Assembly (NCBI GenBank): GCA_023433405.1
Contig: JAEZCT010000022.1
Location: 76,862 to 140,861, forward strand
Reading direction: 5' to 3'
Source: Bacillota bacterium
Lineage (GTDB): Bacteria > Bacillota > Clostridia > Oscillospirales > Ruminococcaceae
Length of the DNA stretch: 64,000 nt
Below the pieces are notes generated by a model, which did not search any database, was not told the DNA's origin, and saw only the letters and a list, made by a program, of their open reading frames with translations. How positions within the stretch are numbered: the stretch's first letter is position 1; every line of letters starts with the position of its first letter. Of this stretch, positions 35,001 to 43,141 are shown one piece after another. The position numbers were made by a program, and so were the translations under genes.

Positions 35001-35635
35001 TGTCCGGTATTTCGCTCCAAAAGGTGGATGCGAAGGGTAAGGCGCTGGCGGGTGCGGAGTTTACGCTGTTTGGAGCCGACGGGCTGCCCCGGCAAACCGC
35101 GGTAAGCAACGCGAGCGGAGCCGTGAATTTCGCGGATGTGGACGTTGGCGCTTACACCGTGCGCGAAACCAAGGCCCCCAGAGGATATCTGACCTCTGAG
35201 ACAGTAATTGAAATCACCGTGGCGCTCGATATTGACGGAGCGTCGGTGATTACCACCATCACCCCCGATGAACCCATTGTCAATGTTCGAGACCCTTTGT
35301 TTGGCATTGGCGGCAGAGAGAGCCCCACCGGCGTTATTGTTCCCGACACGGAGGAAGATAAATGGTGGGGCGCGGTGCTCGAAGCGTTCCGCAAGGCGGA
35401 GCTTGCCGCTACGAAAGCGGCCGGGGCACGCCCCGCTATCCCCGAAACCGGTGCGGGGGGCGGGGGAATAAGACTCGCGGCGGGGACTGCCGCCCTATTG
35501 CTGCTGGCTGTGGCGGCAGTTGTCACTATACTCTCGTTAAGATGTTATAAGCGAGCTGATAGAATTGTTACAAACCCCCTCAAGATGAGCAGAAAAAACC
35601 GCGTGAAAACCCATAAATCAAGGCGCTTCACTTGA
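32066..35635 (+). CDS. Large sortase-type surface protein with CnaA-like and CnaB repeats
   Basis: A 1189-residue cell-wall protein. The N-terminal membrane segment near residues 15-38 acts as signal peptide. About five adhesin-like modules follow from residue 210, each with a W-x-V...N core and a DTIPEGLDY-like turn (TDILPKRLKL, TDDIPAELSY, TDTIPEGLDY, TDELPQHLLL). Two SpaA/CnaB-type domains follow near 895-1085 (ILHKIDPAGTPLTGARFELY and SLQKVDAKGKALAGAEFTLF). The sorting signal is IPETG (1125-1129), a membrane helix and a basic stretch CYKR. The last 22 or so residues (from about 1168) are encoded by an inserted R102 copy, which also gives the stop. No sortase gene is in view. Confidence 0.87.
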   Translation: MTTTKKRTHRPSRPIMTMAALIVMLIVQLFPPFLQKLYAVPVQVPGSQVTVEDARIVLETADGVQISPFSETESSKTFQNLPRDAQVGLIYRFRLLDNNWEAEGSDEYFYYEGDYYEINLPDAVTFSHVPEEGISIVSESDESLVIAVLTVADHTARVTFTEAVESMSEIYIRFALNGNFEGDGGEYDNWTPVDFVFGSITYHIGFSPPPAVNIGLSKSGVYKPATDAIEWTLSVTPDRAVRGLSLTDEYSENQEYIDNSFALDGIAVADGLTVDASSRTLTYEFADDTEGLQTITYCTRPTDNAFATESTAASFTNSLKVFLDSTEKGSRSAAVTTDWIQKTGVADSDDPRLLHWTVKINNNPGVTITNPVITDILPKRLKLKDGTLSVTPSGVTGSLSVSPATYDMEQETTLIYAITGAVTGPVTVRYSTTVEGEDDFNSNDGVPFANDATLNWDENLDSGVAIHGSPSAQAVIPAGVNGSILKTAEVSRNFDGSNNRIKWTVTLNRNRYALGDVVLTDDIPAELSYIAGTFKLNGTAVDDTTVYNAATKTLRYAFSGLSTIAVVTYETSVSDYTRLFYNGNLSYPNTAELSDGYLTSPQTSDANQPFSSQVINKSLVSYDYTTRLATWSIVVNRNRMPLTNAVFTDTIPEGLDYVSFAISPTPAGGLLTPPTEGDPVLTYAFGGEINTSHTITLVTRVTEETLLSRQGNPNIVFTNMSSLIAEGFTAVSHSANLTVSNPIVDKRSSYQTGADYIEWVADINMNALTFTDLTITDELPQHLLLDPESVMLYYMTLQPNGSLVKGEKVPAERYSLTVTQEAGGDRFVISLPGVTSSPFRLEFLTDITTAAQINVQNVIKLGAIGATVNSHPEALSVRLNEAGTGGAGVTTGIILHKIDPAGTPLTGARFELYNSLNQKVSEGTTDDDGMVTFNSLLFKSYFVREVEAPDGYLLPDITPRVRLKSTDYATFELVNERAVSGISLQKVDAKGKALAGAEFTLFGADGLPRQTAVSNASGAVNFADVDVGAYTVRETKAPRGYLTSETVIEITVALDIDGASVITTITPDEPIVNVRDPLFGIGGRESPTGVIVPDTEEDKWWGAVLEAFRKAELAATKAAGARPAIPETGAGGGGIRLAAGTAALLLLAVAAVVTILSLRCYKRADRIVTNPLKMSRKNRVKTHKSRRFT

Positions 35636-35660
35636 TTTTTACTCTTTTAAAACTGATAAG
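35567..35660 (+). repeat. R102 element forming the 3' end of the surface-protein gene
   Basis: ACAAACCCCCTCAAGATGAG, AACCGCGTGAAAACCCATAA and CGCTTCACTTGATTTTTACT follow the family sequence with substitutions. The reading frame of the surface protein runs into it and stops at the TGA of CACTTGATT (35633-35635). Confidence 0.8.
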
Positions 35661-35671
35661 CCTTAAAGATA

Positions 35672-35764
35672 AGCCGCACAGCGGCGTTACCTCACGCCGC
35701 TGTGCGGGCTATAATAAGCGAAAAGAGCAAGACCTTCGCAGCAAAAGCGAAGGTCTTGCTCTTT
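35672..35764. terminator. Two successive terminator hairpins
   Basis: The first hairpin (35672-35686 with 35695-35710) pairs AGCCGCACAGCGGCG with its complement apart from one bulge. The second has perfect 18-bp arms at 35722-35739 and 35747-35764 (AAAGAGCAAGACCTTCGC). They lie between the convergent surface-protein and M20 peptidase genes and can serve both strands. Confidence 0.75.
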
Positions 35765-35773
35765 AACAATGTA

Positions 35774-35875
35774 ATACTAATATCCGATTTAAAAGAGTAT
35801 AAAAATCAAGTGAAAAGCTTTAATTTATGGGTTTTCACGCGGATTATTATCGACTCTTTTTGAGGGGATTAGTAT
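35774..35875 (-). repeat. R102 dispersed palindromic element, intact copy
   Basis: This is a reverse-orientation copy with ends ATACTAATATCCG and GGGGATTAGTAT. One change to GGATTATTATC is seen in the arm. It lies 61 bases beyond the stop of the minus-strand M20 peptidase gene. Confidence 0.92.
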
Positions 35876-35935
35876 AAGTAGCATCCCCGGGGGAAAAGGC
35901 ATACGCCAAATCACTTGCCTATTTTTAGTAAAAAT

Positions 35936-37252
35936 TTATAGCTTAACAATCAGCTTCTTATAAAACGCCACGCAATCATCGACCTTGTACGCATCAATGC
36001 GCTCGTTGTCGGCGTGAATCAGCGCGCGGTCCTCCTTTGACATCTTTACAGGAGAAAAACGATACACATGGTCGGATATGCGCCCATAGTGGCGGGAATC
36101 GGTGCAGGCCATCATCAGGTAAGGCGTTACAAGGATATCCTGCCAATTCTCGCGAATGGTATCGGCAAGCAGCTCATACCGTTCATCCATCTCCGATATT
36201 TTGGAGGGCTCGTTGGAGTACAGGTTGGTCACCTCAATCTCGCTGCCCGCAAGACGGGAGATCCGCTCCATGGTGCTTTGCGCCGACTCCCCCTGCAAAA
36301 TGCGAAAGTTTGCGGTAGCCGAGGCGGCCTTGGGCAGCACGTTAGCCTGTTTGCTGGCGGTTGCCATGGTAAACGCGCAGGTGGTGCGTGTCATGGCCGC
36401 AAGCTCACCGCCGCTATTGGCAAAAACAAGCTTTACAAGGGGAGCCGTCAGCCACAGATTCGTAAACAAAAAGCGGATGAAGCCGTTGCTTGAGTACCCG
36501 CCCAGATTCCCCAGCATCTTGCGCACAGGCGAAATGAGCCTTTGGGGAAACGGGCTTCTTTCAATACGGGCAATAGCCTTTGCAAGCTTACCCAGCGCGG
36601 TTTTCTTGGGCGGCGCGGAGGCGTGCCCGTCCTCCGCGCGGGCGGTAAGCATCAGGTTTAAAAAGCCCTTTTCGGCAATGCCGATTACGGCGCATTCCTT
36701 ATCCACACCGGGGAAGATGTTTGATACGATGGCGCCGCCCTCATCCAGCACAAAGCCGGGGCGAAGTCCCTTGCTCTCAAACCAGTCCACCATGGCGGGC
36801 GCGCTTGGCCCCCCGCCAATCTCCTCATCTCCCGCAAAGGCGAGGTACAGGTCGTTTTGAAGGACCAGGCCTTCGGCCAGCAGTGCCTCGGATGCCTCCA
36901 TTGCGGCGCACAGGGTTATCTTTGTATCCAGCGTGCCGCGTCCCCACACCACACCGTCCTTTATCTCACCCGCAAAGGGCGGCACCTGCCATCCCTCGGT
37001 TACCTCCACCACGTCGTAGTGGGACATAAGCACCGACGGGCTGTCCTTGCGTTTGCCGGAAAGGTGCATAATCAGGCCGCTGCTTCCCACCCGCTCAAAC
37101 GCGCTCTTTTCAAAAACCTTGGGATAGCGTTCCTGCAAATACTGTACAAAGCCGTCAAACTCCTGCTTGTTTGCCTCCGGCTCGTTAAGCACCGAGATTG
37201 TTTTAAAGCTTATCATCTTCGCCAGCGATTCCACCGCGCGGCTGTATGCCAT
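35936..37252 (-). CDS. M20-family metallopeptidase
   Basis: A zinc peptidase of about 438 residues. Metal and catalytic residues are visible in LMSHYDVVEV (His, Asp), WGRGTLDTKITLCAA (bridging Asp) and FAGDEEIGG (general-base Glu and metal Glu), and a late His in ACTDSRHYGRISDHVY. The inserted lid domain is at about 200-330. Members cleave dipeptides or N-acyl amino acids. The ATG at 37252 (MAYSRAV) is used because GGAAAGGATG precedes it at a proper distance; the in-frame ATG at 37270 includes this site. It is the third gene after two membrane proteins that probably bring in its substrate. Confidence 0.88.
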   Translation of the reverse strand: MAYSRAVESLAKMISFKTISVLNEPEANKQEFDGFVQYLQERYPKVFEKSAFERVGSSGLIMHLSGKRKDSPSVLMSHYDVVEVTEGWQVPPFAGEIKDGVVWGRGTLDTKITLCAAMEASEALLAEGLVLQNDLYLAFAGDEEIGGGPSAPAMVDWFESKGLRPGFVLDEGGAIVSNIFPGVDKECAVIGIAEKGFLNLMLTARAEDGHASAPPKKTALGKLAKAIARIERSPFPQRLISPVRKMLGNLGGYSSNGFIRFLFTNLWLTAPLVKLVFANSGGELAAMTRTTCAFTMATASKQANVLPKAASATANFRILQGESAQSTMERISRLAGSEIEVTNLYSNEPSKISEMDERYELLADTIRENWQDILVTPYLMMACTDSRHYGRISDHVYRFSPVKMSKEDRALIHADNERIDAYKVDDCVAFYKKLIVKL

Positions 37253-37308
37253 GGTAATCATCCTTTCCATATCCGTTCATCATAATATCGGGTTGGCTTA
37301 TTTTTATG

Positions 37309-37965
37309 CTACAGCTGGTTTTTCTTATACAAAAGCCGCGCCACGCCAATGGAAAGACCCGCGGCGACGGGCACCAGCACCCCAACCGCGCTTGCCAGCG
37401 AGGGCACCAGAATAAACAGCGAGATCATTACCGCCAGCGGCGCGACCGCAAGCTTCCAGCTTTTTGAGACAAACACAACGCCCAGCGCGCCAAAGAGCGC
37501 TGGCAGGATGTTATCAAAGGCGGGCTTGAGCACAGGCGATTCCAGCACCGGGGTGAGGGGAATAAGCAGCAGCACCCCCGCAATGATAATCAGCGTGGTG
37601 GTAATGGAAGAAACCGCGACCGCAATTGTGGACACCACCTCGCCCTCATCGCTGCCCGGCTTGACCTCGGCGGCCTCCATTGCCGACAGCGCGCAGGGCA
37701 CCTTGAGGTTTGAAAGGTTGCCGGTTACAAAGCCCAGATAGGTGCCGGCACTGCCCAGCATGGGGGAGTAGGTAAGCACCTCAATAACCGCTACAGTCCA
37801 AAAGATAGGGATGACGCCCAGCAGTCCCTGCAGCACCTTTAAAGGGTCCGGCCATGCGCCGTAGGAAAGACCGAAAACGACCGGAACAGCAAAAAAGATT
37901 AGAAAAGCGGCAAACATCCAAATGCGTCCCGCCGTATGTACAGAATCTTCGTAGCTTCTTTTCAT
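37309..37965 (-). CDS. Conserved membrane protein, partner of the M20 peptidase
   Basis: A protein of about 218 residues with six or so predicted membrane helices. The start at ATG 37965 has GAGG eight bases upstream; the in-frame TTG at 37971 is less likely. The loop around PGSDEGEVVSTIAVAVSS is the longest hydrophilic part. It follows the next membrane gene by 31 bases and precedes the M20 gene by 56, so the three form an operon. The two membrane proteins together may be a two-component carrier for peptides or N-acyl amino acids. No named family is recognised with certainty. Confidence 0.7.
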   Translation of the reverse strand: MKRSYEDSVHTAGRIWMFAAFLIFFAVPVVFGLSYGAWPDPLKVLQGLLGVIPIFWTVAVIEVLTYSPMLGSAGTYLGFVTGNLSNLKVPCALSAMEAAEVKPGSDEGEVVSTIAVAVSSITTTLIIIAGVLLLIPLTPVLESPVLKPAFDNILPALFGALGVVFVSKSWKLAVAPLAVMISLFILVPSLASAVGVLVPVAAGLSIGVARLLYKKNQL

Positions 37966-37996
37966 GTTCAAGACCTCTTTCTCATCTTTATCGCCG

Positions 37997-38698
37997 CTAA
38001 AGCACGTTTTTAAGCAGGATGGCCATAGCCATCGCGCCGATCATGCTAAAGGGCAGGGCATAGTTGCGCAGCCATTCGGCGCCGCATTTTTTTATGATGA
38101 TGCCGCAGCCCGCCATAATAATCGCAGAGCTGAGGAGCGTTAGCACCGAGACAAGTCCGCCCGAAATACCCATGCCCAGAAAGGCGGAGATCATGCCAAG
38201 AAACATGGCGGTAATGAAGATGTCGCTCCATTTTTCGTCCCGCTTCTTCATGGTGTTTAGGCTGCCGCGAAGCTTCTTTAAAAACAGCGGGATAATAATA
38301 AGCGGCAGTACGGAGCCGGTCGTCATAACCCAGATGATTGCCGAGAAAATCTTCGGGTCGGCAATGTTGTCGGCAATGGAGAGGCCAAAGGCGTTGGCCG
38401 CGGCCTGGGCGGCGGGCAGCTCGTAGGTAATCGCGCCGATGACGCTCAGGCGTATCCAGGGCAGCGCGACACCCAAGGCCTTGGATAGCGTGATGAGGGC
38501 GAGCAGGATGGAGATGGAGGGGGTGATGGTAAAGATGACGGAGGAGATTACCGTCTTTTTAATCACGCTTGCGCCCATTCCAAGCTGTTTTCCCCGCTTT
38601 AGCGCCATGACAAGAAAATAGAGAGACTGAGCGATAACAAACGCGGCGACCAGCGCGCCAAGCGTAAACAGTACCGGCCCGTTTTTAAAATTCTGCAT
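37997..38698 (-). CDS. Conserved membrane protein (possibly DUF5058 family)
   Basis: A protein of about 233 residues with six predicted helices, starting MQNFKNGPVLFTLGALVAAF. A GTG 15 bases upstream (38713) is an alternative start with a poorly placed AAAGG. The glycine-rich helix MISAFLGMGISGGLVSVLTL is notable. It is the first gene of the operon with the second membrane protein and the M20 peptidase. The length, topology and setting recall DUF5058 proteins of Clostridia, but this is from memory of the family and is not proven here. A transport role is inferred from the operon. Confidence 0.62.
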   Translation of the reverse strand: MQNFKNGPVLFTLGALVAAFVIAQSLYFLVMALKRGKQLGMGASVIKKTVISSVIFTITPSISILLALITLSKALGVALPWIRLSVIGAITYELPAAQAAANAFGLSIADNIADPKIFSAIIWVMTTGSVLPLIIIPLFLKKLRGSLNTMKKRDEKWSDIFITAMFLGMISAFLGMGISGGLVSVLTLLSSAIIMAGCGIIIKKCGAEWLRNYALPFSMIGAMAMAILLKNVL

Positions 38699-38763
38699 AA
38701 ATTTTGACCACACCTTTCAGAGTACATAAAGCCGGTCTACACCGGGATGCACGGCAGAGAGTC

Positions 38764-38790
38764 GTTGCATTTTGAGGAGATTAGTCTTAT
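38764..38790 (-). repeat. Fragment of an R102 end
   Basis: TTTTGAGGAGATTAGTCT equals the GAGGAGATTAG end of the element; nothing else of it is left here. The surrounding stretch to 38934 has no recognisable gene. Confidence 0.5.
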
Positions 38791-38934
38791 GTGCAATAAA
38801 AACAGAAAAGAACAGGCTGCTTGCCGCTTTGGCAAGGTTTCAATAATCATACCACAAGGAAATGGAAAAGAAAATCGTCAACAAGCAAAAACATTCGCAT
38901 CAGCTGTTGTCATTTGCATGACAAAAAACGATTT

Positions 38935-38988
38935 GCGCGGGGTGTGGCGCCTGGCTATTTCCTGCTAGCCAAGCGCCACACCCCGCGC
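38935..38988 (-). terminator. Terminator of the malQ-glgP operon
   Basis: Perfect 16-bp arms at 38935-38950 and 38973-38988 (GCGCGGGGTGTGGCGC and complement) extend inward with GGCT/AGCC. On the minus strand, six T follow six bases later. It lies about 95 bases beyond the glgP stop. Confidence 0.75.
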
Positions 38989-39002
38989 CGTTGCGATGAT
39001 AA

Positions 39003-39086
39003 TTCTAATTCCCAATTAAGTGAAACGCTTTGGCATATGGGCTTTTACGCGGATTGAGCCGCCGCACCTTTGAGGAGACTGTATTA
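39003..39086 (-). repeat. R102 element, decayed copy overlapping the glgP stop
   Basis: TTCTAATTCCCAATTAAGTG, AAGTGAAACGCTTTGGC, GGCTTTTACGCGGATT and TTTGAGGAGACTGTATTA follow the family order. The last three bases (TTA, 39084-39086) are the stop codon of glgP on the minus strand. Confidence 0.7.
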
Positions 39087-41450
39087 CAGCGCAACGGGTG
39101 AAATGCCCCATATCTCACGGGCGTACTGCTCCACGCTTCGGTCGGAGCTGAACCAGCCCGCGCTGCACAGGTTCATCCAGCACATTTTCGCAAACGCCGC
39201 GCGATCCCGATAGAGGGCGTTCGCCCTCTGCCGCGCCGCAAGGTATGCCTCAAAATCCGCAAGCAAAAAGTAATGGTCGGGCTCATGCCAGCTTGCCCCC
39301 TTTAGCAGGGCGGTGTAAAGCTCCAGAAAGCAGCCGGTGCCGCCGTCGTCAAAGGTGCCGTCCACCAGAGAATCCACCACCCGCTTCATGCGGGGGTTGC
39401 CTTCATACAGTGCAGCCGGATCATATGTGGGCTTTATTCTTTCCACATCCTCTACCCGTAAGCCGAAGATAATGCTGTTTTCCTCCCCCGCCTCGCGCAC
39501 AATCTCCACATTGGCGCCGTCGTAGGTGCCAAGGGTAACGGTGCCGTTAAGCATAAACTTCATGTTGCCGGTACCCGAGGCCTCGGTTCCGGCTGTGGAG
39601 ATCTGCTCGGAGAAATCCGCTGCCGCCACGAGCCTTTCGGCATAGGACACATTATAGTTTTGTACAAACACCACCTTGAGCCTGCCCTCCATGCGCGCGT
39701 CGTTGTTGACCAAACGGGCTACCTCATTGATGTATTGGATGATGCCCTTTGCCCGGAAATACCCCGGCGCCGATTTTGCGCCGAACAGGAAGGTGGTGGG
39801 GTAATAATCCGTAATCCTCCCCTCCAGCAGGCCGAAATAGGTATCTAGTATGGCAAAGGCGTTTAGCAGCTGGCGCTTATATTCGTGCAGACGCTTAATC
39901 TGAGTATCGAAAATGCTGTCGGGGTCAAGGGTAATGCCCTCGTGGGTCTTAATATACGCGCAAAGCTTGCGTTTGTTCTCCCGCTTCGTTTCCATAAAGC
40001 GGTTGAGTACGTCCGCGTCGTTCGCGTACCGCTCCAGCTTTTTGAGCTCTGAAAGGGAGGTAACCCATCGGTCTCCGCCCAGCAGACCGGTGATTAGCGC
40101 CGATAAGTCGGGATTGCACAGGGCAAGCCAGCGGCGCGGGGTAATGCCGTTGGTGATATTGAGAAAGCGTTTCGGATACAGCGCGTACCAGTCGGAAAGC
40201 TCGCGCCCGGTCAGGATGCCTGTATGCAGCTCGGCGACACCGTTGGTGTGTGCCGCCGTATAAAGGGCAAGCCGCGCCATGTGTACGGTGCGCTGATGCA
40301 GAAGGGCAAGCTTCTCATCAAACACCGGCGCGGGAACCTGCTTGCCCCGCAGCTCCCGTTTCTGCCTTGCCGCGATGAGGCGGATGATTTCGTACACACG
40401 GGGCAAAAGGCGGCGCACAAGCGATGCCCCCCATTTTTCCAGCGCCTCCGCCATGATGGTGTGATTGGTGTAATGAAAAACGCTTTGGGCAATCTCAAAG
40501 GCCTCATCAAAGCCCAAGCCCTCCTCGGTAAGCCGCAGAATCAGCTCCGGGATGGCGATGACGGGGTGGGTGTCGTTGAGCTGGATGGCGCAAAAATCGG
40601 CAAAGCCTGTAAGGTCATCGCCGCGCAGGAGTTTATACTCCCGCAAAAGATCCGCGATTGCGGCGCTTGCAAAGAAATATTCCTGCCGTAAGCGCAAAAG
40701 CCTGCCTTTGTCGGTATCATCGTTCGGGTATAGGGTGCGCGAGATATCCTCTGCGCGGTTTTGCTCGCGCACCGCGTCGTCGTAGCGCTGGGCATTAAAC
40801 AGCGCAAAGTCAAAGCCCGCCAGCGGCTCGGCCTGCCACAGGCGCAGGGTGCCGATATAGCGGGTGTTGCAGCCAAGGATGGGCATGTCGTATGGGACGG
40901 CGCGCACGGTCTGGTCGGCGTAGCGCACGGTAACGGCATCCTCATCCCGGCGCACCGACCAGGGATCGCCAAGGCGCGTCCAGTCGTCAGGCTCCTCCCG
41001 CTGACGGCCTTGGGCAAAGCTTTGCTTAAACAGTCCATAGCGGTACCGTATGCCGTAGCCCGTTAGCGGCAGGTTTAAGGTGGCAGCGCTGTCCAGGTAG
41101 CACGCCGCGAGCCGACCAAGACCGCCGTTACCAAGCGCCGCGTCCTCAATCTCCTCTAAAGCGGCAAGGCTTAGCCCGCTCTCTTTGAGCAGCGCGTCCG
41201 CTTCCCCGGTCAGCCCGAGGCAGAGCAGGTTATTAAAGACGGCGCGCCCCACCAAAAACTCGGCGGAGAGATAGCATGCACGTTTAGTGCGCGCCCCGGC
41301 CTGCGCGCTTGCCTGCCAGTCGTCCGCCACAAGCGTCATTACCGACCGCCCGATGGCATTGTGTGCCTGAGCCGCGGTCATAGCTCTGCCCGCGCATTGT
41401 GCCTTACTGCTGCTTAAAAATGCCTGTCTGAACGCCTCGCCTCTGCTCAT
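39084..41450 (-). CDS. glgP: Glycogen/alpha-glucan phosphorylase
   Basis: A 788-residue PLP enzyme that releases glucose-1-phosphate from alpha-1,4-glucans. The cofactor lysine is in EASGTGNMKFMLNGTVTLGT. Other landmarks are KRACYLSAEFLVGR near residue 55, AALGNGGLGRLAACYLDS, QLNDTHPVIAIPEL, NHTIMAEALEKW and the phosphate-binding part IKRLHEYKRQLLN. The length is close to the usual 800-840. The start overlaps the malQ stop by four bases (ATGA), so the two are translationally coupled. Its own stop codon lies at the very edge of a decayed R102 element. Confidence 0.95.
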   Translation of the reverse strand: MSRGEAFRQAFLSSSKAQCAGRAMTAAQAHNAIGRSVMTLVADDWQASAQAGARTKRACYLSAEFLVGRAVFNNLLCLGLTGEADALLKESGLSLAALEEIEDAALGNGGLGRLAACYLDSAATLNLPLTGYGIRYRYGLFKQSFAQGRQREEPDDWTRLGDPWSVRRDEDAVTVRYADQTVRAVPYDMPILGCNTRYIGTLRLWQAEPLAGFDFALFNAQRYDDAVREQNRAEDISRTLYPNDDTDKGRLLRLRQEYFFASAAIADLLREYKLLRGDDLTGFADFCAIQLNDTHPVIAIPELILRLTEEGLGFDEAFEIAQSVFHYTNHTIMAEALEKWGASLVRRLLPRVYEIIRLIAARQKRELRGKQVPAPVFDEKLALLHQRTVHMARLALYTAAHTNGVAELHTGILTGRELSDWYALYPKRFLNITNGITPRRWLALCNPDLSALITGLLGGDRWVTSLSELKKLERYANDADVLNRFMETKRENKRKLCAYIKTHEGITLDPDSIFDTQIKRLHEYKRQLLNAFAILDTYFGLLEGRITDYYPTTFLFGAKSAPGYFRAKGIIQYINEVARLVNNDARMEGRLKVVFVQNYNVSYAERLVAAADFSEQISTAGTEASGTGNMKFMLNGTVTLGTYDGANVEIVREAGEENSIIFGLRVEDVERIKPTYDPAALYEGNPRMKRVVDSLVDGTFDDGGTGCFLELYTALLKGASWHEPDHYFLLADFEAYLAARQRANALYRDRAAFAKMCWMNLCSAGWFSSDRSVEQYAREIWGISPVAL

Positions 41451-42940
41451 CGGTCAGCCCGCCTTCCATACAGTGTGGTAATTTCGTAAATATCCCGCGC
41501 CAGGGCGGGGGTAAGTATCCCGGGGTGTGCGCGCCAGACCCAGTTCCCCCCAAGCGTTGAGGGGGTGTTCATCCTCGCCTCGCGGCCAAGAGACAAAAAA
41601 TCCTGCATGGGGGCAATGGCGGTACTGCCCGGGCTTGCCCACGCCGCGCGGATGAAGCCCCAGCTGACAGGCTCGTTGCGGTGCAGGTTCAGGTATTGCC
41701 TGCAAAACCGCGCGTCGGCGCGGCGGGCGGTTTTTAGCCATCCGCAAACCGTGTCGTTGTCATGGGTGCCGGTATAAACCACACAGTTTTTCTCGTGATT
41801 ATGAGGCAGGTAATCGCTGTCTCCTTTGGCATCAAAGGCAAATTGCAGCACTTTCATGCCCGGGTAGCCCGTTTTTTTGCGCAGGGTATGCACCGAGCGG
41901 GTTAGCATACCAAGGTCCTCGGCAATAATCTCCTTGCCTTGCTTGCCAAGCCCCGCCCGCAGGGCCTCAAACAGCGCATAGCCAGGGCCTTGAACCCACT
42001 GCCCGTGCTCGGCGGTTTTATCCTTTGCCGGAATGGCATAGTAGCTGTCAAAGCCGCGAAAATGGTCGATGCGCACCACATCGTACCATGCTGCGGCGGC
42101 CTTCATGCGCCGTACCCACCACGCAAACACCGCCTCCCTCCGGTCGGTCCATCGGTAGAGGGGGTTGCCCCAAAGCTGGCCGGTTTTACTAAAGGCGTCG
42201 GGAGGGCAGCCCGCCACCCTAACAGGGCAAAGATCGTCATCCAGCTCAAACAGAGAGGGGTTCGCCCACACATCCGCGCTGTCCTCTGCCACATAGATGG
42301 GCAGGTCGCCGATAATGCGCACGCCCCTCCTGTTTGCGTATGCCTTCAGCGCCAGCCATTGGTCGGTAAACCTATGCTGTATAAACCGCCAAAAATCAAT
42401 CTCCGGCGCAAGGCGCGCGCGGGCGTGGGCAAGCGCCGCGGGTTGGCGCGTGCGAAGCTCCTGCGGCCACTCGCTCCAGGGTGCGCCGCCCAGACTGTCC
42501 TTTAAGGCCATATACAGCGCGTAATCCTCCAGCCAGTGCGCGTTCTCTCGGGTAAAAGCGGCAAGGCTTGCCCGTTTGTTCTCATCCAAATGGCGGTAGG
42601 CGGCAAACAGCACCCTAAAGCGGCTGCGGTACAGCTTGTCGTAATCCGTCCTTTCAGGGTCACTCCCCCAATCCAGGTTGACATAATCCTGTGGGGTAAG
42701 CAGTCCGTCTGCGGCGAGCAGGTCAAGATCTATAAAGTAGGGGTTGCCCGCAAAGGTGGAAAAGGACTGGTAGGGGGAATCTCCGTAGCCGGTGGGACCA
42801 ATGGGGAGTATCTGCCAAAAGCGCTGACCCGCCTCTGCCAAAAAGTCCACAAAATCAGTTGCCGCCTTGCCGAAGGTCCCAATGCCATAGGGGGAAGGCA
42901 GGCTGGAGATATGAAAAAGAATGCCGCTGGATCGTTTCAT
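41447..42940 (-). CDS. malQ: 4-alpha-glucanotransferase (amylomaltase)
   Basis: A protein of about 497 residues of glycoside hydrolase family 77 that disproportionates malto-oligosaccharides. The N-terminus MKRSSGILFHISSLPSPYGI is typical. The nucleophile Asp is in DVVRIDHFRGF, the acid/base Glu in IIAEDLGMLT and the third carboxylate in VYTGTHDNDTVCGWL. The ATG at 42940 is chosen; the ATG at 42952 directly abuts the AAAGGA. It is first in the operon with glgP, a standard pairing for glycogen or maltodextrin breakdown. An intact R102 copy lies just upstream, between gene and promoter region. Confidence 0.95.
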   Translation of the reverse strand: MKRSSGILFHISSLPSPYGIGTFGKAATDFVDFLAEAGQRFWQILPIGPTGYGDSPYQSFSTFAGNPYFIDLDLLAADGLLTPQDYVNLDWGSDPERTDYDKLYRSRFRVLFAAYRHLDENKRASLAAFTRENAHWLEDYALYMALKDSLGGAPWSEWPQELRTRQPAALAHARARLAPEIDFWRFIQHRFTDQWLALKAYANRRGVRIIGDLPIYVAEDSADVWANPSLFELDDDLCPVRVAGCPPDAFSKTGQLWGNPLYRWTDRREAVFAWWVRRMKAAAAWYDVVRIDHFRGFDSYYAIPAKDKTAEHGQWVQGPGYALFEALRAGLGKQGKEIIAEDLGMLTRSVHTLRKKTGYPGMKVLQFAFDAKGDSDYLPHNHEKNCVVYTGTHDNDTVCGWLKTARRADARFCRQYLNLHRNEPVSWGFIRAAWASPGSTAIAPMQDFLSLGREARMNTPSTLGGNWVWRAHPGILTPALARDIYEITTLYGRRADR

Positions 42941-42972
42941 ATAGCTGACCATTCCTTTGATGCGTATTACTT

Positions 42973-43074
42973 ATACTAATATCCGATTTAAAAGAGTATA
43001 AAAATCAAGTGAAAAGCTTTAATTTATGGGTTTTCACGCGGATTTTTATCGACTCTTTTTGAGGGGGTTAGTAT
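42973..43074 (-). repeat. R102 dispersed palindromic element, intact copy
   Basis: This reverse-orientation copy has ends ATACTAATATCCG and GGGGGTTAGTAT. It lies between deoD and malQ, both on the minus strand. Confidence 0.92.
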
Positions 43075-43120
43075 TATAATCGATTAAAGGTGCGTAAAAA
43101 TCAAGTGAAGCGCTATTGGG
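43075..43120 (-). repeat. R102 element, partial second copy
   Basis: TATAATCGATTAAAGGTGCG and TAAAAATCAAGTGAAGCGCT match the left half of the reverse orientation, directly next to the intact copy. It ends about 20 bases from the deoD stop. Confidence 0.6.
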
Positions 43121-43141
43121 CTTTGGCAGACGATGGCGTCA

